The position numbers and the translations under genes were made by a program. Shown here piece after piece: positions 52,195-61,233 of a DNA stretch of 64,000 nucleotides. The first letter of the stretch is position 1, and each line of letters starts with the position of its first letter. The stretch spans positions 1-64,000 of the forward strand of contig NZ_WTUZ01000036.1 in assembly GCF_009882985.1 (NCBI RefSeq), read 5' to 3'. The stretch comes from Paenibacillus silvestris. Its GTDB lineage: Bacteria > Bacillota > Bacilli > Paenibacillales > NBRC-103111. A model generated the notes under the pieces. That model saw only the letters and a list, made by a program, of their open reading frames with translations. It was not told the DNA's origin and searched no databases.

Positions 52195-53701
52195 TTGTGT
52201 ACCCTCCCTCTGCAATCATCTGCATAATTCGTTGTTCACCGATTTCGTTCCCATTCAGCTCACCAATGATTTGGCGATCCCGCAAGACCAGAATGCGGTC
52301 GCAGCAGCCAACCATCTCTTCCCATTCCGATGTGATCATGAGAATCGTCATTCCTTCGGCAGCAAGCGATAAAATTAATTTGCGAATTTCCGCTTTGGAG
52401 CCTACGTCAATACCGCGAGTCGGCTCATCCAGGATGAGGAGCTTCGGTTCTGTCGCTAACCACCTCGCCAAAATCGCCTTCTGCTGATTCCCACCGCTGA
52501 GTTGATCGATTCTTTGCTCCATGCTCGAAGCCTTAATGCTCAGCAGCTTCATGTAATACTCTGCTATTTCCTGCTGCTTGCGAAGGGACAAGTTATGCAG
52601 GATTCCGCGTTTGGCTTGCAGCGCGAGCACGATATTTTCCCGAACCGTCAATTCCCCGATAATGCCTTCAACCTTGCGCTCTTCCGGACAGAAGGCTAAG
52701 CCATATTCGATCGCTTTCTTTGGAAACATGGTGCGGATCTTATCATTATCGATCGTCATTGCACCTTCATCCGCCTTATCGATACCAAAAATCAACTTCG
52801 CAATTTCCGTACGCCCGGATCCGAGTAAACCTGCAAGTCCTAAAACCTCTCCTTTGCGAACCGTTATATCGAATGGCTCTATCGAGCCTCGACGTCCTAA
52901 TTGTTTGGCTGACACCCACACCTCGCCTTTTTTCATTCCGACAATCTTGCTTTGCTGCTCTTCGTCATTCCATTCACGGCCAATCATCTTAGAAATCAGA
53001 TTAATTCTCGGCAGTTCTTCCGTTAAATACTCGCCTACTAGCTCACCGTTTCTCAGCACGGTAATGCGATCGGATACCTCATAAACCTGATCCATGAAGT
53101 GTGTAACGAATACGATCGCCATGCCCTCGTCCTTCAATTTCCTCATAATTCGGAAGAGCTCCTTGACTTCCTGCTGATCAAGACTGGAAGTCGGTTCATC
53201 CAAAATAAGCAGCCCCGATGAAATATCTACAGCCCGAGCAATCGCCACCATCTGCTGGATCGCTACGGAGAACTCGGAAAGCGGCTTGGTTACGTCGAGC
53301 TGGATGCTCAACCGTTCCAGAAGCTCTTCCGCTTTACTATTCAAGGCGTTCCAGTCGATGCTTCCTCCGCGCTTCCGTGGTTGGCGGCCGATGAATAAAT
53401 TCTCCGAAACGGATAAATTCGGACATAAATTCACTTCCTGGTAGACCGTACTGATGCCTAATGCCTGCGCATCTTTTGGCGATTTGATGTGCACTTCCTG
53501 ACCATTCAAGGTGACGATGCCTTGGTCCATCTCATGCACACCTGTCAAAACTTTAATCAAGGTGGATTTCCCTGCGCCATTCTGTCCCATCAAAGCATGA
53601 ATTTCTCCTCTTTTAAGCTGAAAATCCACATTCGTTAAAGCTTTGACACCAGGGAAAAATTTACTTACGCCAGTCATCGTTAATACAGGTTGCTGTTGCA
53701 T
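52166..53701 (-). CDS. Sugar ABC transporter ATPase with two nucleotide-binding domains (YtfR/RbsA-like)
   Basis: Cytoplasmic ATPase of 511 residues with the duplicated RbsA/MglA architecture. N-terminal half: Walker A GQNGAGKS (39-46), Walker B LLILDEPTSSLD, a degenerate signature (SVAIQQMVAIARA). C-terminal half: degenerate Walker A (GLLGSGRTE), good signature LSGGNQQKAILARWL, Walker B LLILDEPTRGIDVG. This asymmetry is normal for the family. ATG preceded by GGAGTGGAGAGG. It energises the YtfT/YjfF-like permeases and follows the binding protein after an intercistronic hairpin. Confidence 0.94.
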   Translation of the reverse strand: MQQQPVLTMTGVSKFFPGVKALTNVDFQLKRGEIHALMGQNGAGKSTLIKVLTGVHEMDQGIVTLNGQEVHIKSPKDAQALGISTVYQEVNLCPNLSVSENLFIGRQPRKRGGSIDWNALNSKAEELLERLSIQLDVTKPLSEFSVAIQQMVAIARAVDISSGLLILDEPTSSLDQQEVKELFRIMRKLKDEGMAIVFVTHFMDQVYEVSDRITVLRNGELVGEYLTEELPRINLISKMIGREWNDEEQQSKIVGMKKGEVWVSAKQLGRRGSIEPFDITVRKGEVLGLAGLLGSGRTEIAKLIFGIDKADEGAMTIDNDKIRTMFPKKAIEYGLAFCPEERKVEGIIGELTVRENIVLALQAKRGILHNLSLRKQQEIAEYYMKLLSIKASSMEQRIDQLSGGNQQKAILARWLATEPKLLILDEPTRGIDVGSKAEIRKLILSLAAEGMTILMITSEWEEMVGCCDRILVLRDRQIIGELNGNEIGEQRIMQMIAEGGYTNDKAKEHVS

Positions 53702-53732
53702 TCCTCTCCACTCCTTTATTCATTCTTGGATG

Positions 53733-53771
53733 AACGAAATCAAGAGCTCCGATTGACTCTTGATTTCGTTT
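53733..53771 (-). promoter_or_regulatory. Intercistronic hairpin between binding-protein and ATPase genes
   Basis: A 14-bp perfect inverted repeat (AACGAAATCAAGAG / CTCTTGATTTCGTT, 10-base loop) 16 bp after the stop of the binding-protein gene. No T-run follows, so it is more likely an mRNA-stabilising or attenuating hairpin that raises binding-protein output over the rest of the operon. Confidence 0.75.
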
Positions 53772-53786
53772 AGATCTCTATTTATC

Positions 53787-54818
53787 TTAGTACTTACGAT
53801 TTGGCAGAGCGTCAATTGCTTTTTGACCTGTGAATACATCTTCATTGGATTTAATCCATTTTGGAACTTGTTTCCCTGCTTTCAGATCTTTGGCTGCTTG
53901 GAACAATTGTGGTCCGAGAAGCGGGTTACACTCAACAACCGTATTCAGCTTCCCTGCTTTTACAGCTTCGAAAGCTTCTTTGATACCGTCAATGGAAACG
54001 ATTTTCACGTCTGTACCTGGTTTTTTACCAGCTTCTTCAATCGCTTGAATGGCTCCAAGTGCCATATCGTCGTTATGAGCGTATACGCCTTGAATGTCTT
54101 TACCTTCTGGGGATTTCAAGATCGCTTCCATCACTTGTTTACCCGTTGCACGGTTGAAATCACCGCTTTGCGATTTCACGATTTTAATGTTCGGGTGATT
54201 TTTCATTTCGTCGTCGAAGCCTTTTTTACGATCAGTCGCAGCGCTCGCACCCACTGTCCCTTCCAGCTCAACGATATTTCCTTTGTCTCCAAGGTGCTGA
54301 GCCATTGCTTTTGCAGCATTTTGACCTTCTACGATAAAGTCTGATCCAATGAAGCTTGTGTATAGATCTTCGTTCTTTTTGTCGATGCCACGGTCAACCA
54401 GGATAACTGGAATTTTGGCATCCTTCGCTTCTTTCAGAACAGCTTCCCAGCCCGTTTCTACAACTGGAGCCATAGCGATTACATCAACCTTTTGGGCGAT
54501 AAAAGAGCGAATGGCTTTAATTTGGTTTTCTTGCTTTTGCTGTGCATCAGAGAATTTCAAGTCGATTGTAGGATCAGCTTTTGCTGTGTCTTGGATAGAT
54601 TGCGTTTCCGCACCGCGCCAGCCGCTCTCAGCTCCGATTTGGGAGAAACCAACCGTAATTTTACCGTCTCCAGCTTTAGCTGCTTCTGCCGCCTTCGTAG
54701 CTTGAGGTGCTGTTGAAGCTGCTGTCGTTTCTGTTGTTTTAGCCCCGCAGCCTGCGACCAGAGTCATAATGACTGATGCGGTTACAAGTGCCCCCATGAT
54801 TCTTTTTCTTTGTACCAT
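53787..54818 (-). CDS. Sugar-binding lipoprotein of the YtfQ family
   Basis: Binding lipoprotein of 343 residues with lipobox VAGC (Cys24), an Ala/Thr-rich linker (about 25-48), and a type-1 periplasmic binding fold starting KITVGFSQIGAESGWRGAETQSI. FSQIGAES, WR, DRGI and VECNPLLGPQ are characteristic of YtfQ, the galactofuranose-binding protein of E. coli; related Gram-positive proteins may take other furanoses or arabinose-type sugars. First gene of the operon YtfQ-YtfR-YtfT-YjfF-kinase-regulator-tandem sensor. ATG with GAGGAAC upstream; an operator-like palindrome lies 53 bp upstream. Confidence 0.92.
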   Translation of the reverse strand: MVQRKRIMGALVTASVIMTLVAGCGAKTTETTAASTAPQATKAAEAAKAGDGKITVGFSQIGAESGWRGAETQSIQDTAKADPTIDLKFSDAQQKQENQIKAIRSFIAQKVDVIAMAPVVETGWEAVLKEAKDAKIPVILVDRGIDKKNEDLYTSFIGSDFIVEGQNAAKAMAQHLGDKGNIVELEGTVGASAATDRKKGFDDEMKNHPNIKIVKSQSGDFNRATGKQVMEAILKSPEGKDIQGVYAHNDDMALGAIQAIEEAGKKPGTDVKIVSIDGIKEAFEAVKAGKLNTVVECNPLLGPQLFQAAKDLKAGKQVPKWIKSNEDVFTGQKAIDALPNRKY

Positions 54819-54870
54819 TTGTGTTCCTCCTCAAAATAATTATTTACAACCTTAGTGTAATATTTAACGT

Positions 54871-54886
54871 TGTAAAGGTCTTTACA
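54871..54886. promoter_or_regulatory. Operator-like palindrome in the sugar operon promoter region
   Basis: TGTAAAGGTCTTTACA (perfect 7-bp arms around GT), about 53 bp upstream of the binding-protein start. Next to it on the minus strand is TTTACAACGTTAA, also found in the inverted repeat at 55075-55136. A regulator binding site is inferred, not proven. Confidence 0.5.
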
Positions 54887-55074
54887 CGCAAAAGTCATTT
54901 TTTGCTTTATTCCGTCATACTGGATGGAAATTGTGAAAAAGGGATTGGACTACTCTATGGCTGCCGGTGCTGGCGGTTTGCGCGTGAGGAAATTGGGGGA
55001 TTCACAGCTGCTGACACGAGACGGCCTTTGGGGCTCTCTCGGCAGGGATTGCGGGAGCGATGCATAATTTAAGC

Positions 55075-55136
55075 TTGTTTTACAACGTTAACGAGATATG
55101 ATTGAGCGTAGCAGCTACGTTAGCGTTGTAAAACAA
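55075..55136. repeat. 19-bp inverted repeat upstream of the sugar operon
   Basis: TTGTTTTACAACGTTAACG (55075-55093) and its complement (55118-55136, one mismatch) with a 24-base spacer. The core is shared with the promoter-proximal site near 54863-54876. A decayed MITE-end-like sequence (GAACTGACGGACCACAGTTCC) follows at 55193-55213. Confidence 0.65.
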
Positions 55137-55284
55137 CGTTACAGCGTGTTTTCGCGTGGAAAGAAGCCGCGATTTAATCGGATTAAACAAGTGAACTGAC
55201 GGACCACAGTTCCTTCCCCCGAACTCAAGCTGCGATTGGGGCGAACGCGAACCCTAGCTAGTGCCGCTCACTACCCCGCCAAAC

Positions 55285-55315
55285 AAAAAGTCCGGCCAAA
55301 TGAATGGCCGGACTT
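55285..55315 (-). terminator. Terminator after the GH5/GH43 dockerin enzyme
   Basis: Perfect stem AAGTCCGGCCA / TGGCCGGACTT with a short loop and a T-run on the minus strand, directly beyond the stop at 55322. Confidence 0.9.
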
Positions 55316-55321
55316 AAGCGC

Positions 55322-58300
55322 TTATTGCATGATCGCTCTTGCAACAATGACAAGATCTGCAATATCTACTTTGTTATCCTTGTTGATATCCGCTTGCTTC
55401 CCTACAGCGTCCCAATCCGCGTCGCCTTGCTTCATGCCATACGAAGCTGCAACGATCGCTAAATCGCCTACGCTAAAGCCACCCGAATTCAGATCAGCAT
55501 TGATCTTCTTCGCTTCAAAGGCAGTAACCGCCTCTGCCAGCCTGTCAATCGCAGCAATCAGCTGCTCCTCCGTTGAGGCGCTATTGCTTGCAACAAGCGC
55601 TGCTTCATCAATGGCTGCTTGCAGGGCAGCTTTGGCCCCTGCCGCATAGAAGCCATGCTGCGCATCTTCTACGGCTTGGTCATGCTTCGTTTGAGCCGAA
55701 GCGATAGCTGCCAATAAAGCCGCTTTGTGTCCTGTTGGATTCGCTGGCTCCTTAAGCTCGAGAATAAGCCTATCGATCTCTGCAAAGTTCGTCTTTTTAG
55801 TCAACTTTATCGTATTTAACCCTTGATTCAACGTTACCGTTATGGAAGACGGATTGTAACGTCCCCACCCGAATTGTTTGTAGTCAATAACTTGATTAGC
55901 TCCATTGTTGACAGAAACATCGTGCTGGGAAATGACCGTACCTCCCGTTCCGTTGGAGGCCATGACCGTCATGGCATAAGTACCCGCTTCTTCTACATTG
56001 ACGTTAAATAAGATATAGTCGCTGCCAGCTGTGTCCACATAACCGACCACTTTGCCGCCAGAAGCGTCATCGGAATTGTTGATTCTCGCGTTACCGCCAA
56101 GAACAGCATCCTCAGCCTCATAGCTGAACAAGGAGATAGACGGTGTGCCAGACGGCTCTTGAACCAATGCGCCATAGGCTGCCGGTGTACCAAAGTTTGG
56201 CGTACCATCCTGGTTCCAAGTGAACTTCTGAGCACGGATGGTGCGATTCCCCCAGCTTCCGCCAGACTTAAGATCCGCATGGTAAACGATCCAATCTTCC
56301 GTCCCATCCGGTGACTTCGTAAAGGTGTTATGTCCAGGACCGTATGCCCCTGGAGCTTTGCTGAACACAGGACCCGACTTTGTCCAAGACGCTGGATTCA
56401 GCACATCTCCATCCGTGTTCGTCAACATACCTAACGTATAGTCATCCGTCCAGCTGCCGCTTGCTGAATAGACGATGAAGATTTTATCCTCTTTCATCAA
56501 GATTTCCGGACCTTCATTAATGCTTGGCGGCGTCCCTATCAGCTCCCAAGTTTGATCAGGCGTAGACACCAGCACTCTAGGGCCGCTAATCGTCCAAGGA
56601 TTGCTCATTGGGGCGATATATAAATTTTGACTTACATTGGTGTCGCCTGCCCAACCCGACCACACGAAGTACATGGAATTGTCGCTTTTCGTTAAGACCG
56701 TGCCGTCAATAGCCCATTTGTCTGTGGCATCTGCAATCTTTCCTTTCATCGTATAAGTCCCTTGCGCATCTTGCGTATCGCCTTCAACTACATACATCCG
56801 GTGGTTATTATTGTTGCCATCATCTGCAGCGAAATAGATGTACCATTTGCCATTCAAATACAGAATTTCAGGCGCCCATAACTCCTTCGAAAACATTTGT
56901 CCAGATGGTGGTGTATAGACCGTTACACGAGGCGCAATCCCAATATCCTGAAGGCGTCTGGCTTTCGCCACTTGAATCGAACCGTCATTCTCGGATTTTA
57001 CATAATAGTAGTAGCCATCCTTAAATACAACGCTTGGATCTGCCGCACCCGCACCGCTTGAGACAGGTACGATTGGATTTTTGAAAGCACCGCTATCCGT
57101 AACTGTCACGACTGCCGAAGCTTTCACGCCTCCTGCTGCTGTAACCGTAATGATGGCTGTTCCTCTATTAATCCCTTTCACATTTCCGTTGCTATCCACT
57201 CTTGCCGTACCTGTGTGGCTGGAGCTCCATGTTAGCTGCTGACTAGAAGCGTCTTCAGGCGCGATTGTAGCCGTCAGTTTCTTCGATTCGTCCACCTTGA
57301 CAGATAACGATGCTGCATCCAAAGTAACAGACTGCACGCTTTTCCCTGAATACACAGGCGTTAAGGCTTGTTTGTTTAAATTGGCATGAGACCATTTCAC
57401 ATGTAGACTTGCATCGCCTGTTGCATGCACATACTCGACTTTAACCGGATATTGTTGTCCGGCTGTCAATGTAATTGTTCCGGTTTTCTCTTCTCTTGTA
57501 CCGCTTGTTTTATTAACAACCAGTGTCTCGCCAATCCACACTCTAGCGATGTTGTCACTATCGACGTAGATAGTGTGCGTTCCCGTATTCTCAGGCTGCA
57601 AAGTTCCCATCCATCGTGTAGAGAAATGATCTTCGCCGATACCGACGGTTGGATCAGAAGCTCCTGTCCCCTTCTCGTTCCCAAGGTCAAAATCAATTTT
57701 TGGCGTGATGGAAGTTTTGGCTAACGACGTGAATTGATCATCTTTGTAATAGTTCACGTTAAATAACGGCAGCGTTTCGAAAGCAGCGCCAGTCAACGCC
57801 TTAATATCGTTCACGTCCCAAGGATGTCCATCTGGATACGCAATCCCATGGAAAGGCATAGCCGGCTCCGATGTTAGTGGATTCGTGTCTGAGCCCCAAG
57901 GGAAACGTGTGTTATCCCGGCCAATACCGAACTCCCACATGACGTAGCCAATCCCTTTATTGCCATAGTGTTCCACAATGCCTGGAACGGTTTGCGTTGA
58001 TCGGTTCATCGCTTCATCCGCAAGAATTCCCTTGCTTACACCATAAGGAGTTGGGTAGTCCGACTCATAAGGATGCCAAGTAATGAAGTCTGAAGTCGCT
58101 TCACCGCTAAATTGGCCGGCAGTTGAAGACACCGGGTGCACGGTATCGATTTCTTTGATCCAAATCCGCGCATCGTTCATAATCTGCTTCGTCATTTGAT
58201 CCATAAGGCCGCTCTCGCCATTGCTTGGTTCATTATAGATGTTCCAGAAGGCAATTCTCGGATCATTCTTGTGCGCAGTTACGATGCCTTGCACGTACGC

Positions 58301-61000
58301 TTTCAAATCTTGTTTGTTAGCCGCATAGTCGGCTTTCACGGCATCACCCGGACCTTCCACCCAACGGCTGTTATGCGCACCGTATCTAGGTGCCGGTTGA
58401 GGTCCCATAACCGGAAAGTCATCCCAGCAATCGTCGAAGAAAGCGAGCTCAACCTTGATGCCGTGTTTATCGGCAAGGGCCAGGAAATCCTCTAGATTAG
58501 CAAGCAGCTTCGCGCTGTTATCTTTCCACAACAAGTTATGCACGAATACCCGCACAAAATTGATGCCATACATTTCCGCGTATCCTAATTCACGATCGTT
58601 AATCTCATGATCGTACTCATTCCATTGCTGAATCTGATTCACAACATTTGTTGGCACGAAAACTGCGCCTTTTACCCAAGACCAATCATAGGTCGGCTGC
58701 TGAACCTCGCCCAAGTCTTTGACATACAGATTATCATAGCTGGTCGCCACATAGTGCGCTCTGACACCAATAGCGCCAGTCGTGTAGGACGTATCTACCG
58801 CACTTACGATATGTTCACCATCGATATAGATGTCGATATGGCTGCCTACTGCCGTCACCTTCATGTGATAGGCTCTATTTTGCTGGATTGGGTACAAAAT
58901 GGAGGCAAGTTCTTTCCAGTTGTTGTTGAATTTGCCCAATTGAATGCGCCCATTAGACGTGATGCCGGCAAAATAACCTTTTAAATTATCTCCGCCATTG
59001 CTAGGATCTGTAACGCGGAAGATTAAACCCGCATTATCGTTATTCACGCCGTCTTTCATGGTTATGTCTGCTTCGTATTCAAAATTGCTGAACGAAGTGC
59101 CATCCGCCACGGATTTGAAGCCAGGACCTTTATCCGTTATTTGATAGGCTTTGCCGGAGACATTCCACGTGCCTTGGTAAGTCTTCCAGCCGCTGGCATT
59201 ATCATCGTTAAAATCATCCGAGAAAGTCCGGCTGACTAACGTAAACGTCGCGCTTTGCACCGCTGAGTCGAGCATACCGCTTTTGGCTGCATAAGCATTC
59301 ACCGTTGTTGTCGCCGTCAAAGTAATAGGTCCACTGTAGACAGGTGATGCAGCTGTAGGGGAACTGCCATCCAAAGTGAAGTGTATATCAGCACCTGTTG
59401 TCGAGCTCGTCAATGTGACGATCTGTGTATCGGGAAAAGTACCTGATGCTGGATTAATGACCGGCGCTGCAACTGGCAGCAAGACTGTCGTCAACCGCTT
59501 CAAAGAGACATTGTCATATGTAACCGCTTTATCGTCATTCCATGCTCTGAGCCCCACCGTACCTGATGCATACGTTGCGTCTGTGAAATCAAAGGCAAGC
59601 TTCTCATTCACATAAATGTAAAAGCGAGTTCCGATACCGATCACTTTCAGATGGTTATAAGCATTCGGGTTGACACCGCTCACAACTGTTGAAGCGATTG
59701 GCGTCCAGGTGCCAGATGTACCTGCTGTGCTCATTTTGCCGACTTCAAGCTTTCCGGCAGCGTTCATACCTGCGTAGTACGCATTTACTTTATCTACCCC
59801 ATCAGCAGGTGCCGTTGCTCGGAAAATGACGCCGCTATTATTAGCGACCGCATCCTGCGGGTTCACATCCACTTCAAATACAAAATCTTGATAAACCGCA
59901 TCTACGACGGACTTCGCACCTCTTGGATTCACAGCCAAGTAGCTGTAGACGCCTTGTGTTACTGACCAAGATGTCGGCGTGCCAACTGCCGCTCCCATAT
60001 AATTCGTCCAGCCATCCGCAACCCCATCGTTAAAATCATCCGTGAATACTTGCTCACTCTCTGCGATGATATAAGAGGACGTAACCACATCCGAGACCAT
60101 TTCCCCTGCTTTTTCGGCATAGGCTTTAAGAATCGTGTCGGATGTTACCCCGATAGGTGATGTATAGACAGGTGAAGCAGCATTCGGCAGCGTCCCGTCA
60201 AGTGTGTACCGAATCGTCGCACCTACTGTCGCCGAAGTGATTGCAACGTGCTGCGACGTAGCATAAACGCCTGATGTTACACTGAATTCAGGTGCAGCCG
60301 TCGCCTCAGCACTATACGCTTTGGCTTCAAGATTATCGAAGGTCGCCCCACCCCACCAAGTTCGAAGACCAATCGAACCGGAGGACGTAATCTGCTTACC
60401 GTCATTATCGATAAAATCAATCTTCGGTGTATGCATATCCTCAACAAAGATTTGAATGTGATTGCCTACCGCGACTACTTTCATATGACCGCTCGCATAA
60501 GGATACGATACTTTCTGTAATTCCTTATATTCATTGCCGCCTGCCCCAGTTACTCTGGAAAGCATAATGGTCTTGTCCACTCGTAAAGCAGCGAAGTAGC
60601 CATTATAACCATCCGGGACGTTACCCGTTGGCGTTGTGACTCGGAACAATAGCCCGGATTGATCATCATTGCTCCCCGCAACTTGGAGATCCGCTTCATA
60701 AACCAAATCCTTGAAGCTCGTGCTTCCAACTACCGTCTTTAGACCCGGTGCTCCACTTGATTTATACTGCTTAGCTGCGTTGACCGTCCAAGTGCCTCTA
60801 TTCCCCGCATCCGCTGACCCATAGGTTGTCCAGCCATCTGCATTGCCATCGTTAAAATCCTCTCTAAATACAGGCAATGGATCTCCTGCTGCCGCCGAAA
60901 CGGAAGCAACAGGCAGATACGAAACGGCCATACACAAAAGCAGCATATACGCCCATACTTGTCGAATCTGTTTGTGTTGAAAAGCAAATACTCTGTTCAA
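55322..61000 (-). CDS. Giant secreted dockerin enzyme with GH5-like and GH43 catalytic domains
   Basis: 1892 residues, TTG start with GGGGGAGG upstream, signal peptide about 1-37. Approximate order: three LamG/3-keto-disaccharide-hydrolase-like beta-sandwiches (45-230, 318-510, 595-765) separated by chitobiase C-terminal-like spacers (235-310, 515-590); a GH5-like (clan A) TIM barrel (775-1110) with acid/base Glu in IYNEPSNGE and nucleophile Glu in VMWEFGIG; PA14 (1115-1240); Big_2 (1245-1320); GH43 propeller (1325-1635) with ADPSVVFKDG and NEGPEILMKED; CBM6/35 (1640-1762); FIVAR (1765-1830); type I dockerin (1832-1892; ADINKDNKVDIADL intact, first calcium loop degenerate). Probably attacks arabinoxylan/arabinan or related plant polymers; specificity not deducible. 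Confidence 0.88.
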   Translation of the reverse strand: MNRVFAFQHKQIRQVWAYMLLLCMAVSYLPVASVSAAAGDPLPVFREDFNDGNADGWTTYGSADAGNRGTWTVNAAKQYKSSGAPGLKTVVGSTSFKDLVYEADLQVAGSNDDQSGLLFRVTTPTGNVPDGYNGYFAALRVDKTIMLSRVTGAGGNEYKELQKVSYPYASGHMKVVAVGNHIQIFVEDMHTPKIDFIDNDGKQITSSGSIGLRTWWGGATFDNLEAKAYSAEATAAPEFSVTSGVYATSQHVAITSATVGATIRYTLDGTLPNAASPVYTSPIGVTSDTILKAYAEKAGEMVSDVVTSSYIIAESEQVFTDDFNDGVADGWTNYMGAAVGTPTSWSVTQGVYSYLAVNPRGAKSVVDAVYQDFVFEVDVNPQDAVANNSGVIFRATAPADGVDKVNAYYAGMNAAGKLEVGKMSTAGTSGTWTPIASTVVSGVNPNAYNHLKVIGIGTRFYIYVNEKLAFDFTDATYASGTVGLRAWNDDKAVTYDNVSLKRLTTVLLPVAAPVINPASGTFPDTQIVTLTSSTTGADIHFTLDGSSPTAASPVYSGPITLTATTTVNAYAAKSGMLDSAVQSATFTLVSRTFSDDFNDDNASGWKTYQGTWNVSGKAYQITDKGPGFKSVADGTSFSNFEYEADITMKDGVNNDNAGLIFRVTDPSNGGDNLKGYFAGITSNGRIQLGKFNNNWKELASILYPIQQNRAYHMKVTAVGSHIDIYIDGEHIVSAVDTSYTTGAIGVRAHYVATSYDNLYVKDLGEVQQPTYDWSWVKGAVFVPTNVVNQIQQWNEYDHEINDRELGYAEMYGINFVRVFVHNLLWKDNSAKLLANLEDFLALADKHGIKVELAFFDDCWDDFPVMGPQPAPRYGAHNSRWVEGPGDAVKADYAANKQDLKAYVQGIVTAHKNDPRIAFWNIYNEPSNGESGLMDQMTKQIMNDARIWIKEIDTVHPVSSTAGQFSGEATSDFITWHPYESDYPTPYGVSKGILADEAMNRSTQTVPGIVEHYGNKGIGYVMWEFGIGRDNTRFPWGSDTNPLTSEPAMPFHGIAYPDGHPWDVNDIKALTGAAFETLPLFNVNYYKDDQFTSLAKTSITPKIDFDLGNEKGTGASDPTVGIGEDHFSTRWMGTLQPENTGTHTIYVDSDNIARVWIGETLVVNKTSGTREEKTGTITLTAGQQYPVKVEYVHATGDASLHVKWSHANLNKQALTPVYSGKSVQSVTLDAASLSVKVDESKKLTATIAPEDASSQQLTWSSSHTGTARVDSNGNVKGINRGTAIITVTAAGGVKASAVVTVTDSGAFKNPIVPVSSGAGAADPSVVFKDGYYYYVKSENDGSIQVAKARRLQDIGIAPRVTVYTPPSGQMFSKELWAPEILYLNGKWYIYFAADDGNNNNHRMYVVEGDTQDAQGTYTMKGKIADATDKWAIDGTVLTKSDNSMYFVWSGWAGDTNVSQNLYIAPMSNPWTISGPRVLVSTPDQTWELIGTPPSINEGPEILMKEDKIFIVYSASGSWTDDYTLGMLTNTDGDVLNPASWTKSGPVFSKAPGAYGPGHNTFTKSPDGTEDWIVYHADLKSGGSWGNRTIRAQKFTWNQDGTPNFGTPAAYGALVQEPSGTPSISLFSYEAEDAVLGGNARINNSDDASGGKVVGYVDTAGSDYILFNVNVEEAGTYAMTVMASNGTGGTVISQHDVSVNNGANQVIDYKQFGWGRYNPSSITVTLNQGLNTIKLTKKTNFAEIDRLILELKEPANPTGHKAALLAAIASAQTKHDQAVEDAQHGFYAAGAKAALQAAIDEAALVASNSASTEEQLIAAIDRLAEAVTAFEAKKINADLNSGGFSVGDLAIVAASYGMKQGDADWDAVGKQADINKDNKVDIADLVIVARAIMQ

Positions 61001-61179
61001 ACGAAATCCTCCCCCTTAAATCGCCTATGTAACCATGCTGTGGTTATCTTAATAATGAAGGACAAAGCACTTTTTGTATTTAGATTATTTGGTTTTCCTT
61101 TATACTTTTCAGACAAGAATCCGATCTTGTGAAATAAGGGAATATAGTTCCCCAAAATCCATCCATTCTATCAAAAGAA

Positions 61180-61223
61180 AGGCGTTCTGGACAGAACCAC
61201 CTAGTGGTCAGTCCAGAACGCCT
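61180..61223 (-). terminator. Terminator after the GH127 dockerin enzyme
   Basis: Perfect 13-bp stem AGGCGTTCTGGAC / GTCCAGAACGCCT with an 18-base loop and T-rich flank on the minus strand, 11 bp beyond the stop at 61234. Confidence 0.9.
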
Positions 61224-61233
61224 CAACGTACGT

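Noticed and set aside
61128..61152. Further MITE-like end near the GH127 terminator
   Set aside because: Only the core TAGTTCC and a few flanking bases match; too weak to call.
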